Shown here: in pieces, positions 12,538-21,022 of the stretch | Layout of the letters: every line of letters starts with the position of its first letter | Numbering within the stretch: position 1 is the first letter of the stretch | Assembly: GCA_963838805.1 (NCBI GenBank) | Contig: CAWISK010000008.1 | Location: 1 to 64,000 of the forward strand | From: CAVRQM01 sp963838805 | GTDB lineage: Bacteria; Pseudomonadota; Alphaproteobacteria; Acetobacterales; Acetobacteraceae | Direction of reading: 5' to 3' | DNA: 64,000 nucleotides | Program-made: the position numbers and the translations under genes | The notes under the pieces: model-generated | The model's input: only the letters and a program-made list of their open reading frames with translations | Databases searched by the model: none | What the model was told of the DNA's origin: nothing

Positions 12538-12857
12538 TGACCGCGCGCATCCGCAAGGGCGACACCGTCGCCGTGATCACCGGCGCCGATCGCGGCAAGC
12601 AGGGCGAGGTGCTGCGGGTTCTGCCGAAGGAGAGTCGGGCCGTGGTGCAGGGCGTGAACATCGCCAAGCGCCACACCAAGCCGCGCAGCATGGGCCAGCC
12701 GGGCGGCATCGTCGAGGCGGAGGCCACGATCCACCTGTCCAACCTGATGCTGGTGGACGGAAAGACGGGCAAGCCGACCCGCGTGGGGTATCGGGTGCTC
12801 GATGACGGTCGCAAGGTCCGGGTGGCGCGCGCCACCGGCAATGTGATCGAGAGCTGA
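12537..12857 (+). CDS. rplX: 50S ribosomal protein L24
   Basis: L24 is an assembly-initiating protein of the 50S subunit with a KOW motif (RKGDTVAVITGADRGKQGEV, residues 5-24). The 106-residue product is full length with the RVGYRVLDDGRKVRVA end. ATG 12537 overlaps the rplN stop; it is the start that gives the conserved N-terminus. Confidence 0.97.
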   Translation: MTARIRKGDTVAVITGADRGKQGEVLRVLPKESRAVVQGVNIAKRHTKPRSMGQPGGIVEAEATIHLSNLMLVDGKTGKPTRVGYRVLDDGRKVRVARATGNVIES

Positions 12858-12869
12858 GGAGCGATCGCA

Positions 12870-13628
12870 ATGGCCAAGCAGGCGAAAGCCGCCCCCGGGG
12901 GCGGGAAGACTGGCGGGGCGAAGAAGGGCGGAGCCGCCGGCAAGGGCGGCGGCAAGGGTTCTGCGAACAAGGGCAGCGCCGGGCGCGGTGCTTCCTCACC
13001 CAAGAGCGCGGCCGCTGCCTCTACCGGGCCCACGACGCTGCAGGAGGTCTCGATCGCGCAGACGGTCGAGGCCGGTTCCGGCGAGGCGCCGCGAATGCTG
13101 AGGCGGTATCGCGATCAGGTGGTGCCGGCGCTGCAGAAGGAGTTCAACTATACGAACCCGATGCAGGTGCCCAAGCTCGAGAAGATCGTCATCAACATGG
13201 GCGTGGGCGAGGCGGCGGCCGACCAGAAGAAGCTGGACGCGGCGGTGGCGGAGCTGGCACTGATCAGCGGCCAGAAGCCGGTCAAGACGATCGCGAAGAA
13301 GGCAATCGCCGGCTTCAAGATCCGCGCCGGCCTGCCGATCGGCTGCAAGGTGACGCTGCGCAAGGCGCGGATGTACGAGTTTCTCGACCGGTTCGTGACG
13401 ATCGCCTTGCCGCGCGTGCGCGATTTCCGCGGCCTGACACAAGGCAAGGGGTTCGACGGCCGCGGCAATTTTGCGATGGGCATCAAGGAGCAGATCGTCT
13501 TCCCCGAGATCGTCTATGACCGAGTGGATTCGATCCGCGGCATGGACATCATCTTCGTCACCACGGCGCGGACCGATGGCGAGGCGCGTGCGCTGCTGCG
13601 GCAGTTCGACATCCCGTTTGCAAAATGA
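12870..13628 (+). CDS. rplE: 50S ribosomal protein L5 with a long basic N-terminal extension
   Basis: L5 binds 5S rRNA and contacts the P-site tRNA. The L5 core (about residues 73-252) is complete, with VPKLEKIVINMGVGEA, ISGQKPVKTIAKKAIAGFKI and FPEIVYDRVDSIRGMDI. It is preceded by about 72 extra residues rich in Gly, Lys, Ala and Ser. The product is therefore 252 residues against about 180 for most L5. The start ATG 12870 has a GAGGAGCG ribosome site, and the extension is in frame with no stop. The first core methionine is M76 (PRM), which has no good ribosome site that I can see, so the long form is preferred. Confidence 0.93.
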   Translation: MAKQAKAAPGGGKTGGAKKGGAAGKGGGKGSANKGSAGRGASSPKSAAAASTGPTTLQEVSIAQTVEAGSGEAPRMLRRYRDQVVPALQKEFNYTNPMQVPKLEKIVINMGVGEAAADQKKLDAAVAELALISGQKPVKTIAKKAIAGFKIRAGLPIGCKVTLRKARMYEFLDRFVTIALPRVRDFRGLTQGKGFDGRGNFAMGIKEQIVFPEIVYDRVDSIRGMDIIFVTTARTDGEARALLRQFDIPFAK

Positions 13629-13680
13629 TGATGCGAAATGACGGGCGCGAAGTGAGCGGCGGCGGCAAACAGGTTTGGAA

Positions 13681-13706
13681 AACCGCGGGCGAGCAGCCCG
13701 CAGGTT
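13681..13706 (+). promoter_or_regulatory. Hairpin in the rplE-rpsN gap
   Basis: The stem GCGGGC (13685-13690) / GCCCGC (13696-13701) has a GAGCA loop, extended outward by AACC/GGTT around one bulged A. It is not followed by a T-run, so it is not a standard terminator. It sits about 20 bases before the rpsN start in the longest gap of the spc genes. It could be a processing or translational-control element; function is inferred only from position. Confidence 0.4.
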
Positions 13707-13722
13707 CCGGAGGATAGGGCAG

Positions 13723-14028
13723 ATGGCGAAAACCTCGCAGATCAACCGCAACAAGATGCGCGAGCGTCTTGCGGCGCGTGACAAGGCCAAGCGCGCGGCG
13801 CTGAAATCGGTGGTGATGGACCGCACCGTGCCGGTGGAGGAGCGGTTCGAGGCGACCATCAAGCTGGCGCGCCTGCCGCGCAACGGCGCCAAGGTCCGGG
13901 TGCGCCTGCGCTGCGAGCTGTCCGGCCGGTCGCGCGGCAACTACCGCAAGTTCAAGCTGTCGCGCATCGCACTGCGCGACCTGGCCAGCGCCGGGCAGAT
14001 CCCCGGCATGGTCAAGGCGAGCTGGTAA
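13723..14028 (+). CDS. rpsN: 30S ribosomal protein S14 (zinc-free type)
   Basis: S14 is a 30S head protein. The start ATG 13723 follows CCGGAGGATAG and gives MAKTSQINRNKMRERL; the open frame upstream is not needed. The 101-residue length and the absence of a CxxC pair (the equivalent region reads RCELSGRSRG) mark it as the zinc-independent form usual in alphaproteobacteria. Confidence 0.97.
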   Translation: MAKTSQINRNKMRERLAARDKAKRAALKSVVMDRTVPVEERFEATIKLARLPRNGAKVRVRLRCELSGRSRGNYRKFKLSRIALRDLASAGQIPGMVKASW

Positions 14029-14043
14029 GGAGGGCAGGCACAG

Positions 14044-14442
14044 ATGAGCATGTCCGATCCGTTGGGCGATATGCTGACGCGCATCCGCAACGCGCAGCGT
14101 TCGCGGCACGCCGCCTGCGTGGCGCCCGCCAGCAAGTTCCGTGCGAACGTGCTGGATGCGTTGAAGCGCGAGGGCTTCATCCGCGGCTTCAGCTCGGAAG
14201 AGCTGCGGCCCGGCGTGGCGCAGCTGCGCATCGAGCTGAAGTACAACGAGGGCGAGCCGGTCATCAAGGAGATCACCCGCGTCTCGAAGCCGGGCCGGCG
14301 AATCTATTCGAAGATCCAGGAGCTGCCGCGCGTCTATGCCGGGCTCGGCGTGTCCATCCTGTCGACGCCGCGTGGCGTGCTGAGCGATGCCGAGGCTCGC
14401 GCCGCCAATGTGGGCGGCGAGATCCTCTGCCGCGTGTTCTGA
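14044..14442 (+). CDS. rpsH: 30S ribosomal protein S8
   Basis: S8 binds the central domain of 16S rRNA; in enterobacteria it is the spc-operon repressor. The 132-residue product has the usual SDPLGDMLTRIRNAQ opening and the STPRGVLSDAEARAANVGGE C-terminal segment. Two in-frame ATGs (14044 and 14050) are possible; the first is better placed after AAGGAGGGC. Confidence 0.97.
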   Translation: MSMSDPLGDMLTRIRNAQRSRHAACVAPASKFRANVLDALKREGFIRGFSSEELRPGVAQLRIELKYNEGEPVIKEITRVSKPGRRIYSKIQELPRVYAGLGVSILSTPRGVLSDAEARAANVGGEILCRVF

Positions 14443-14452
14443 GGGGCGTTGC

Positions 14453-14986
14453 ATGTCACGCGTCGGAAAATATCCCGTGGAGATCCCGGCCGGTGTGCAA
14501 CTGGCCATCGCCGGGCGCACGCTCACGGCCACCGGCAAGCTGGGTCGTCTGTCGCTCGAACTGACGGACCTGGTCGATGCAAGGGTCGAGGACGGCAAGT
14601 TCGCCGTGCAGCCGCGCGGCAATTCGACGCCTGCGCGGATGATGTGGGGCACCACCCGCGCGCTGGTGGCCAACATGGTGCGCGGCGTCTCCACCGGCTA
14701 CGCGAAGTCGATGGAGATCACCGGCACCGGCTACCGCGCCGCCGTGCAGGGCAAGACCCTGGTCATCAATCTGGGCTTCTCGCACGACGTGGTCTATCCG
14801 ATCCCGGACGGCATCAAGATCACCTGCGAACGCCCGACCGCGATCAAGGTCGAGGGCATGGACAAGCGCCAGGTGGGGCAGGTCGCCGCCGAGATCCGCG
14901 CGTGGCGTCCGCCCGAGCCGTACAAGGGCAAGGGCGTGAAGTTCGAGGGCGAGCAGATCCGACGCAAGGAAGGCAAGAAGAAGTAA
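14453..14986 (+). CDS. rplF: 50S ribosomal protein L6
   Basis: L6 lies near the factor-binding site of the 50S subunit. The start ATG 14453 gives MSRVGKYPVEIPAGV. The 177-residue product has both L6 repeats and the conserved GTGYRAAVQGKTL and WRPPEPYKGKGVKFEGE segments. It is followed by rplR after 1 base. Confidence 0.98.
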   Translation: MSRVGKYPVEIPAGVQLAIAGRTLTATGKLGRLSLELTDLVDARVEDGKFAVQPRGNSTPARMMWGTTRALVANMVRGVSTGYAKSMEITGTGYRAAVQGKTLVINLGFSHDVVYPIPDGIKITCERPTAIKVEGMDKRQVGQVAAEIRAWRPPEPYKGKGVKFEGEQIRRKEGKKK

Positions 14987-14987
14987 C

Positions 14988-15350
14988 ATGAGCGACGTCA
15001 AGTTCCTTCAGGAGCGCCGGCGGTCGCGTCTGCGTTTCCAGATCCGCCGCAAATCGGCCGGGCGGCCGCGCCTGTCGGTGTTCCGCTCAGGCAAGCACAT
15101 CTACGCGCAAATCATCGACGACAACGCCGGGCGCACGATGGCGGCGGCGTCCAGCCTGGATCGCACCCTGCGCGAGGCGCTGAAAACCGGCGCCGACAAG
15201 CAGGCTGCCGCGGCGGTGGGCAAGCTGGTGGCCGAGCGCGCGCTGGCGGCCGGGGTGACGTCGGTCGTGTTCGATCGCGGCGCCTATCTCTATCACGGCC
15301 GCGTCAAGGCGCTGGCCGAGGCTGCCCGCGAGGGCGGCCTCGCATTCTGA
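14988..15350 (+). CDS. rplR: 50S ribosomal protein L18
   Basis: L18 binds 5S rRNA together with L5 and L25. The 120-residue product has the RNA-binding basic N-terminus (RRRSRLRFQIRRKSAGRPRL), the FRSGKHIYAQIIDD strand and the YHGRVKALAEAAREGGL end. Length and context are normal. Confidence 0.97.
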   Translation: MSDVKFLQERRRSRLRFQIRRKSAGRPRLSVFRSGKHIYAQIIDDNAGRTMAAASSLDRTLREALKTGADKQAAAAVGKLVAERALAAGVTSVVFDRGAYLYHGRVKALAEAAREGGLAF

Positions 15351-15362
15351 GGACGCAACACC

Positions 15363-15962
15363 ATGGCACGTGAGGCACGGGACGGCGGCGGGCGCGGGCG
15401 CGATCGGGATCGCGGCCAGTCGCGCGACGGCGATGACCTGATGGACAAGCTGGTGACCATCAATCGCGTGGCGAAGGTGGTCAAGGGCGGGCGGCGCTTC
15501 GCGTTCGCCGCACTCGTGGTGGTGGGCGACCAGAAAGGCCGCGTCGGCTACGGCGCCGGCAAGGCGCGCGAGGTGCCGGAGGCCATCCGCAAGGCGACCG
15601 AGCGGGCCAAGCGCACGATGATCCGCGTGCCGATGAAGGAAGGCCGCACGTTGCACCACGACGTGCAGGCGCATTTCGGCGCGGGCGAGGTGGTTCTTCG
15701 TTCGGCCGCGGCCGGCACCGGCATTATCGCCGGCGGCCCGATGCGCGCGGTGTTCGAGACGCTGGGCATGGCCGACGTGGTGGCCAAGAGCCTCGGCAGC
15801 CGCAACCCGCATAACATGGTGAAGGCGACCTTTGCCGCGCTGGAGCGCTGCGCCAGCCCGCGGTCGGTGGCGGCGCGGCGCGGCAAGAAGGTGGCCGATC
15901 TGCTGGGCAAGCGCGAGCCGGCGCCTGGTGCCGCGCCGGCGCAGGAGACGGCCGATGTCTGA
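15363..15962 (+). CDS. rpsE: 30S ribosomal protein S5
   Basis: S5 helps maintain translational accuracy at the mRNA entry site. The first ~25 residues are a Gly/Arg/Asp-rich tail, then the conserved LVTINRVAKVVKGGRRFAF double-stranded RNA-binding segment and the C-terminal fold follow. Length is 199 residues, somewhat above the enterobacterial 167 because of tails at both ends. It overlaps rpmD by 8 bases. Confidence 0.97.
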   Translation: MAREARDGGGRGRDRDRGQSRDGDDLMDKLVTINRVAKVVKGGRRFAFAALVVVGDQKGRVGYGAGKAREVPEAIRKATERAKRTMIRVPMKEGRTLHHDVQAHFGAGEVVLRSAAAGTGIIAGGPMRAVFETLGMADVVAKSLGSRNPHNMVKATFAALERCASPRSVAARRGKKVADLLGKREPAPGAAPAQETADV

Positions 15963-16167
15963 TGCTCCAATGTCCAACTCCGGGCGCAAGACGGTAACGG
16001 TCACGCAGACCGCGTCGGTCGCGGGCCGCAAGCCGGGCCAGAAGGAGACGCTGATCGGTCTCGGCCTGAACAAGATCCGCCGCACCCGCACCCTGGAGGA
16101 CACGCAAGCGGTGCGTGGCATGATCCGTAAGGTGGCGCATCTGGTGCGGGTCGAGGAGCAGTCCTGA
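15955..16167 (+). CDS. rpmD: 50S ribosomal protein L30
   Basis: L30 is a small peripheral 50S protein. The conserved core KVTQTASVAGRKPGQ-like segment (here VTVTQTASVAGRKPGQKET), then LIGLGLNKIRRTRTLEDT and the GMIRKVAHLVRVEE end are clear. The start is uncertain: ATG 15955 overlaps rpsE by 8 bases and gives 70 residues, while ATG 15970 would give 65. Confidence 0.93.
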   Translation: MSDAPMSNSGRKTVTVTQTASVAGRKPGQKETLIGLGLNKIRRTRTLEDTQAVRGMIRKVAHLVRVEEQS

Positions 16168-16168
16168 C

Positions 16169-16663
16169 ATGAAGCTCAACGAATTGCGCGACAATCCCGG
16201 CTCGCGGCTCAAGTCCAAGCGGCTCGGCCGTGGCATCGGCTCGGGCAAGGGCAAGACCTCCGGGAAGGGCGTCAAGGGCCAGAAGGCGCGGGAGGGCGTG
16301 GCCCTGAACGGCTTCGAGGGCGGCCAGATGCCGATCTACCGGCGGCTGCCCAAGCGTGGCTTCAAGAACATCTTCCGCCGCGAATACGCGCCTGTAAATC
16401 TCGGTGCGCTGGCGAAGGCCATCGAGGCGGGGCGGATCGACGCGGCGCAGCCGATCACCGAGGACGTGCTGAAATCGGCGGGCCTGGTGCGCGGCGGCAA
16501 GGTGGCGGGGGTGCGTCTGCTGGCCCAGGGCGAGATCGGGCGCGCCATCACCATCACCGTTTCCGGCGCCTCGGCGACGGCGGTGGCGGCGGTCGAGGCG
16601 GCGGGGGGGTCGGTCACGACCACGGTGGTCCGTCCGGCGACCGCCGAGGCGTCTGCCGGCTGA
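16169..16663 (+). CDS. rplO: 50S ribosomal protein L15
   Basis: L15 is a late-assembly 50S protein. The 164-residue product has the Gly/Lys-rich RNA-binding N-terminus (KRLGRGIGSGKGKTSGKGVK), the FEGGQMPIYRRLPKRGFKN segment and an Ala/Val-rich C-terminal domain. It starts 1 base after rpmD. A 139-base gap without a gene follows, before secY. Confidence 0.97.
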   Translation: MKLNELRDNPGSRLKSKRLGRGIGSGKGKTSGKGVKGQKAREGVALNGFEGGQMPIYRRLPKRGFKNIFRREYAPVNLGALAKAIEAGRIDAAQPITEDVLKSAGLVRGGKVAGVRLLAQGEIGRAITITVSGASATAVAAVEAAGGSVTTTVVRPATAEASAG

Positions 16664-16802
16664 TGAGACGGCGGGGGCGGGCTTGCAGCTTGCCTGCCCG
16701 CGACGCATGTTGACGGCGACGCGCGGCGCCTTCGGGAGACCGGACGGCGCCGCCGTCATGCTGGGCGGCCGTCCTACGGCGCGCCGCTGATAGGGGACGC
16801 AC

Positions 16803-18153
16803 ATGGCATCGGCCGCGGAACAGCTGGCTTCCGGCCTCAATCTCGGCGTGTTGTCCAAGGCCACCGAGCTGAAGAAGCGCATCTGGTTCACCCTGGGCGC
16901 GCTGCTGGTCTATCGCATCGGCACCTACATCCCGCTGCCCGGCGTCGATGCCTCGGTGATGGGCGAACTGATGTCGCGCAGCAACGGCGGCGGCATCCTG
17001 GGCATGTTCAACATGTTCAGCGGCGGTGCCCTGGGCCGCATGACAGTGTTCGCGCTCAACATCATGCCGTATATCAGCGCCAGCATCATCATCCAGATGA
17101 TGGCGAGCGCCGTGCCGAGCCTGGAAGTCCTGAAGAAGGAGGGCGAGAGCGGGCGGATCAAGCTCAACCAGTACACGCGCTACCTGACGGTGCTGATCGC
17201 CGTGTTCCAGTCCTATGGCATCGCCGTGGGGCTGGAGAGCATGCACGGAACCTTCGGCCCGGCGGTGATCGACCCCGGCATGTTCTTCCGCTTCTCCTGC
17301 GTGGTGACTCTGGTGGGCGGGACGATGTTCCTGATGTGGCTGGGCGAGCAGATCACCGCCCGCGGCATCGGCAACGGTACCAGCCTCATCATCTTCGCGG
17401 GCATCGTGGCCAATGTGCCGAACGCGCTCGCGACCCTGCTGGAGCTGGGGCGAACCGGCGCCCTGAGCCCGCTGTTCATCCTGGCCTTCGTGGTGATCGC
17501 GGTCGCGGTGATCGCCTTCATCGTGTTCATGGAGCGGGCGCAGCGCCGCATCGTGGTGCAGTATCCGAAGCGGCAGGTGGGCCAGCGCATGTTCGGTGGC
17601 GAACTCGACGCACATGCCGCTGAAGGTCAACACCTCGGGCGTGATCCCGCCGATCTTCGCGAGCTCCATCCTGCTGATCCCGGCTACCATCGCCGGCTTC
17701 TCGGCGCAGCGTGGCGCCGGCGGCTGGCTCGGCACGATCGGGGCGGCACTGGCGCACGGCCAGCCGCTCTACATGTTCAGCTACGCGGCGCTGATCATCT
17801 TCTTCACCTATTTCTACACGGCGATCGTCTTCAACCCGCAGGAGACGGCCGACAACCTCAAGAAGTACGGCGGCTTCATCCCCGGCATCCGGCCGGGTGC
17901 CAACACCGCCGAGTATTTCGACTACGTGCTGACGCGGCTGACCACCGTGGGGGCGCTGTACCTGGTCGTCGTCTGCCTGCTGCCGGAGTTCCTGATCAGC
18001 AAATACGGCATTCCGTTCTATTTCGGCGGCACCAGCCTCATGATCATCGTCTCGGTGACGATGGACACGGTGACGCAGATGCAATCGCATCTGCTGGCCC
18101 ACCAGTACGAGGGCCTGATCAAGAAGGCGCGGGTGCGCGGCCGCGTGCGGTGA
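16803..18153 (+). CDS. secY: Protein translocase channel subunit SecY (apparent +1 frame break)
   Basis: SecY forms the protein-conducting channel of the inner membrane with SecE and SecG. The combined product is about 449 residues with the usual ten hydrophobic segments, starting at ATG 16803. The RIGTYIPLPGVD opening, plug-region segment and ITARGIGNGTSLIIFAGIV are typical. The frame breaks at 17600-17603, inside the QRMFGG-x-STHMPLKVN segment; skipping one base restores it. It ends at TGA 18151-18153, overlapping the GTG start of adk. secY is essential, so the break is probably not biological. Confidence 0.95.
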
Positions 18154-18896
18154 GGCTGATCCTGCTCGGCCCGCCGGGGGCGGGGAAGGGAACGCAGGCG
18201 AAACGGCTGCAGGATCGCTATGGCATCGTGCAGATCTCGACCGGGGACATGCTGCGCGCGGAGGTGGCGGCCGGCAGCGAGATCGGCTTGCAGGCGCGCG
18301 CGGTGATGGAGTCCGGCGCGCTCGTCTCGGACGACATCCTGGTGCGGATGCTGGGTGCCCGCGTGGCGCGGCCCGATTGCGCGCGCGGGTTCATCCTCGA
18401 CGGATTTCCCCGGACCCTGCCGCAGGCCGAGGCGCTGGACCGGCTGCTGGAGAGCACCGGCCAGTCGCTCGATGCGGTGATCGAGCTGCGGGTCGATGCA
18501 CCGGCGCTGGTCGAGCGCATCGCCGGCCGCTTCACCTGTGCCCGCTGCGGCACCGGCTATCACGACCTGTTCGCGCGGCCGAAGGTGGAGGGCGTCTGCG
18601 ACGTCTGCGGCAGCACCGAGTTCACCCGCCGCGCCGACGACAGCCGCGAGACCGTGACCGCGCGCCTCGCCGCCTATGCGCGGCAGACCGAGCCACTGCT
18701 TCCGTACTACCGGGCTCGGGGCCGGCTGCATCCGGTCGATGGCATGGCCGATATCGGTGAGGTGACGCGGCAGATCGTCGCGGTGCTTGATGCCCTGCCG
18801 GCCGCGCAAGCCCCTCTTGCGGCGGCTTCCGGCGCCGGGAGCCGCTCGCGGCAAATTGATCACGATGCGTTGACAGCGGACCGTCGGCCAGTATAG
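18150..18896 (+). CDS. adk: Adenylate kinase, zinc-lid type
   Basis: This enzyme interconverts ATP, ADP and AMP. The start is GTG 18150, inside the secY stop (GTGA), and gives RLILLGPPGAGKGTQAK with the P-loop GPPGAGKGT at residues 7-15. The LID carries two Cys pairs (CARC and CDVC), so it should bind zinc. The FILDGFPRTLPQAEAL segment is typical. At 248 residues it is longer than usual because of a ~30-residue tail. The last codons overlap the rpsM promoter, so part of the tail is constrained by that signal. Confidence 0.96.
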   Translation: MRLILLGPPGAGKGTQAKRLQDRYGIVQISTGDMLRAEVAAGSEIGLQARAVMESGALVSDDILVRMLGARVARPDCARGFILDGFPRTLPQAEALDRLLESTGQSLDAVIELRVDAPALVERIAGRFTCARCGTGYHDLFARPKVEGVCDVCGSTEFTRRADDSRETVTARLAAYARQTEPLLPYYRARGRLHPVDGMADIGEVTRQIVAVLDALPAAQAPLAAASGAGSRSRQIDHDALTADRRPV

Positions 18897-18897
18897 T
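18870..18897 (+). promoter_or_regulatory. Sigma-70 promoter for the rpsM-rpsK-rpoA-rplQ operon, inside the end of adk
   Basis: A consensus -35 TTGACA (18870-18875) and a -10 TATAGT (18892-18897) are 16 bases apart. The -10 box overlaps the adk stop codon (TAG 18894-18896). Transcription would start near 18904, leaving a leader of about 150 bases before rpsM. This is the best consensus promoter in the window. Confidence 0.85.
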
Positions 18898-19053
18898 GCG
18901 CGCCTTGCCGGCAACCCGGGAATGCGGGTCCGTCGTCATTTGGTACAACGCACATCTCGGCGCTGCCAGGCTCCCCGGTTCCGCGGGCCTCCAGGGCGCG
19001 GGGTTTTGGGCAACCCGGCGCAGCGGCACCGGGCCGGTATGGAGTGAGAAGGC

Positions 19054-19432
19054 GTGGCGCGTATTGCCGGCGTAAACATCCCGACCAACAAGCGGGTGAC
19101 GATCAGCCTTCGCTATATCTACGGCATCGGTCCGACCAAGGCGCGGGCGATCTGCGAGAAGCTGGGCATCCCCGGTGAGCGCCGGGTCAACCAGATGTCG
19201 GACGAGGAAGTGCTGCGCGTGCGCGAGCTGATCGACCGCGAATACCGGGTCGAGGGCGACCTTCGCCGCGAAGTCGCGATGAACATCAAGCGCTCTGATG
19301 GATCTGGGCTGCTATCGCGGCCTGCGCCATCGCCGCGGCCTTCCGGTACGCGGTCAGCGCACCCATACGAACGCCCGCACCCGCAAGGGCAAGGCGGTGG
19401 CGATCGCCGGCAAGAAGAAGGTCACGAAATAG
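19054..19432 (+). CDS. rpsM: 30S ribosomal protein S13 (apparent +1 frame break)
   Basis: S13 contacts the P-site tRNA and the 50S subunit. The start is GTG 19054 (MARIAGVNIPTNKRVTISL) after a GAGAAGG ribosome site. The frame breaks at 19291-19296, between EVAMNIKR and LMDLGCYRGLRHRRGLP. Skipping one base restores the conserved C-terminus GQRTHTNARTRKGKAV to TAG 19430-19432, about 125 residues. The gene is essential and otherwise well conserved. Confidence 0.92.
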
Positions 19433-19502
19433 GGGCGCATCGCCTCCGTTTTCCTCGCGGCCGGCCACCGGGCTGGCGCTCACGAACTGGACAGGACATT
19501 TC

Positions 19503-19901
19503 ATGGCGAAGCAGGCTTCCGCCGCAGCGCGCCCCCGCAGGAAGGAGCGCAAGAACATCACCTCGGGGGTCGCGCATGTCGCGGCGACCTTCAACAACAC
19601 CGTCGTCACCATCACCGACGCGCAGGGCAATGCGATCGCCTGGTCGTCGTCCGGCAGCCAGGGTTTCAAGGGCAGTCGCAAAAGCACGCCCTATGCCGCC
19701 CAGGTCGCCGCCGAGGACGCCGGCAAGAAGGCCCGAGAGCATGGCATGGAGACGCTGGAGATCGAGGTGAGCGGCCCCGGCTCGGGACGCGAGAGCGCGC
19801 TGCGCGCGCTTCAGACGGTGGGCTTCGCGATCACCGCCATTCGCGACATGACCCCCATTCCCCATAATGGCTGCCGGCCGCGCAAGCGGCGGCGGGTGTG
19901 A
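19503..19901 (+). CDS. rpsK: 30S ribosomal protein S11
   Basis: S11 lies on the 30S platform near the Shine-Dalgarno duplex. The 132-residue product is intact and has the SGVAHVAATFNNTVVTITD segment and the basic IPHNGCRPRKRRRV end. It is followed by rpoA after 4 bases, as in other alpha operons. Confidence 0.98.
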   Translation: MAKQASAAARPRRKERKNITSGVAHVAATFNNTVVTITDAQGNAIAWSSSGSQGFKGSRKSTPYAAQVAAEDAGKKAREHGMETLEIEVSGPGSGRESALRALQTVGFAITAIRDMTPIPHNGCRPRKRRRV

Positions 19902-19905
19902 CACC

Positions 19906-20937
19906 ATGCGTCTTTCCCCGGCCTTGCAGAAGAACTGGCAGTCGCTGATCAAGCCCGAGAAGATCCAGCCGGAGCCTGGATCCGATCCGGCGCGCGTCTC
20001 CACCATTGTCGCCGAGCCGCTGGAGCGCGGCTTCGGCATGACGCTCGGCAACGCGCTGCGTCGCATCCTGCTGTCCTCGTTGCAGGGTGCCGCCGTGACC
20101 GCGATCAAGATCGACGGCGTGCTGCACGAGTTCAGCACCGTGCCCGGCGTGCGCGAGGACGTGACCGACATCGTTCTGAACGTGAAGCAACTGGCGCTGC
20201 GGATGCACGGCGACGGTCCGAAGCGCATGACGCTCGACGTGACCGGTCCCGGCGAAGTGACGGCCGGACAGCTCCAGACCGGGCACGACATCGAGGTGAT
20301 GAACCCCGGCCTCGTGATCTGCACACTCGACGAGGGCGTCAAGCTGGGCATGGAGCTGACGGTCAACAGCAGCAAGGGCTACGTGCCCTCGACCGCCAAT
20401 CGACAGGAAGACAGCCCGATCGGCCTGATCCCGATCGACGCCATCTACTCGCCGGTGCGCCGCGTGTCGTACAAGGTCGAGCCGACCCGCGTGGGTCAGG
20501 TCACCGACTACGACAAGCTGCTGCTGACTGTCGAGACCAGCGGCGCGGTGACGCCAGAGGACGCGGTGGCGCTGGCCGCGCGCATCCTGCAGGACCAGTT
20601 GCAGCTCTTCATCAACTTCGACGAGCCGCAGGCCGCCCGCATCGAGGAGCCGCAGGACGATCTGCCGTTCAACCGCAACCTGCTGCGCAAGGTGGACGAG
20701 CTGGAGCTGTCGGTGCGCAGCGCCAACTGCCTGAAGAACGACAACATCGTCTATATCGGCGATTTGGTGCAGAAATCCGAACAGGAGATGCTGCGCACCC
20801 CGAATTTCGGCCGGAAGTCGCTGAACGAGATCAAGGAAGTTCTCGCCTCGATGGGGCTGTCGCTTGGCATGACCGTGAGCGGCTGGCCGCCGGAGAATGT
20901 CGAAGACCTTGCCAAGCGGCTCGAAGAGCCGTTCTGA
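19906..20937 (+). CDS. rpoA: RNA polymerase alpha subunit
   Basis: Alpha dimerises to nucleate RNA polymerase assembly, and its C-terminal domain contacts UP elements and activators. The start ATG 19906 lies just after the rpsK stop. The N-terminal domain has EPLERGFGMTLGNALRRILL (around residues 34-53). The C-terminal domain has ELSVRSANCLKNDNI and TPNFGRKSLNEIKEVL. Length is 343 residues, normal. Confidence 0.98.
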   Translation: MRLSPALQKNWQSLIKPEKIQPEPGSDPARVSTIVAEPLERGFGMTLGNALRRILLSSLQGAAVTAIKIDGVLHEFSTVPGVREDVTDIVLNVKQLALRMHGDGPKRMTLDVTGPGEVTAGQLQTGHDIEVMNPGLVICTLDEGVKLGMELTVNSSKGYVPSTANRQEDSPIGLIPIDAIYSPVRRVSYKVEPTRVGQVTDYDKLLLTVETSGAVTPEDAVALAARILQDQLQLFINFDEPQAARIEEPQDDLPFNRNLLRKVDELELSVRSANCLKNDNIVYIGDLVQKSEQEMLRTPNFGRKSLNEIKEVLASMGLSLGMTVSGWPPENVEDLAKRLEEPF

Positions 20938-20947
20938 AGCCGGCCGC

Positions 20948-20975
20948 GGGCGGCGCTGGCGCTGCCCGTTCTTGT
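20948..20975 (+). terminator. Possible terminator or attenuator between rpoA and rplQ
   Basis: A GC-rich stem (GGGCGGCG, 20948-20955; CGCTGCCC, 20960-20967, one G-T pair) with a CTGG loop is followed by GTTCTTGTTTG. It lies 10 bases after the rpoA stop. rplQ downstream lacks an obvious strong promoter, so read-through must occur or rplQ must have a promoter I do not see. Confidence 0.5.
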
Positions 20976-20986
20976 TTGTCCAGAAC

Positions 20987-21008
20987 GAGCACCGGCAGGC
21001 CGGTGCTC
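20987..21008 (+). promoter_or_regulatory. Perfect hairpin just upstream of rplQ
   Basis: A perfect 9-bp stem GAGCACCGG (20987-20995) / CCGGTGCTC (21000-21008) closes a CAGG loop 14 bases before the rplQ ATG. No T-run follows. The position, ending next to the rplQ ribosome site GGGAGAG, would allow control of L17 translation or transcript processing; that role is inference. Confidence 0.5.
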
Positions 21009-21022
21009 TGGGAGAGTAGTCG

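Noticed and set aside
16710..16740. Promoter for secY at TTGACG
   Set aside because: No acceptable -10 element lies 15-19 bases downstream.
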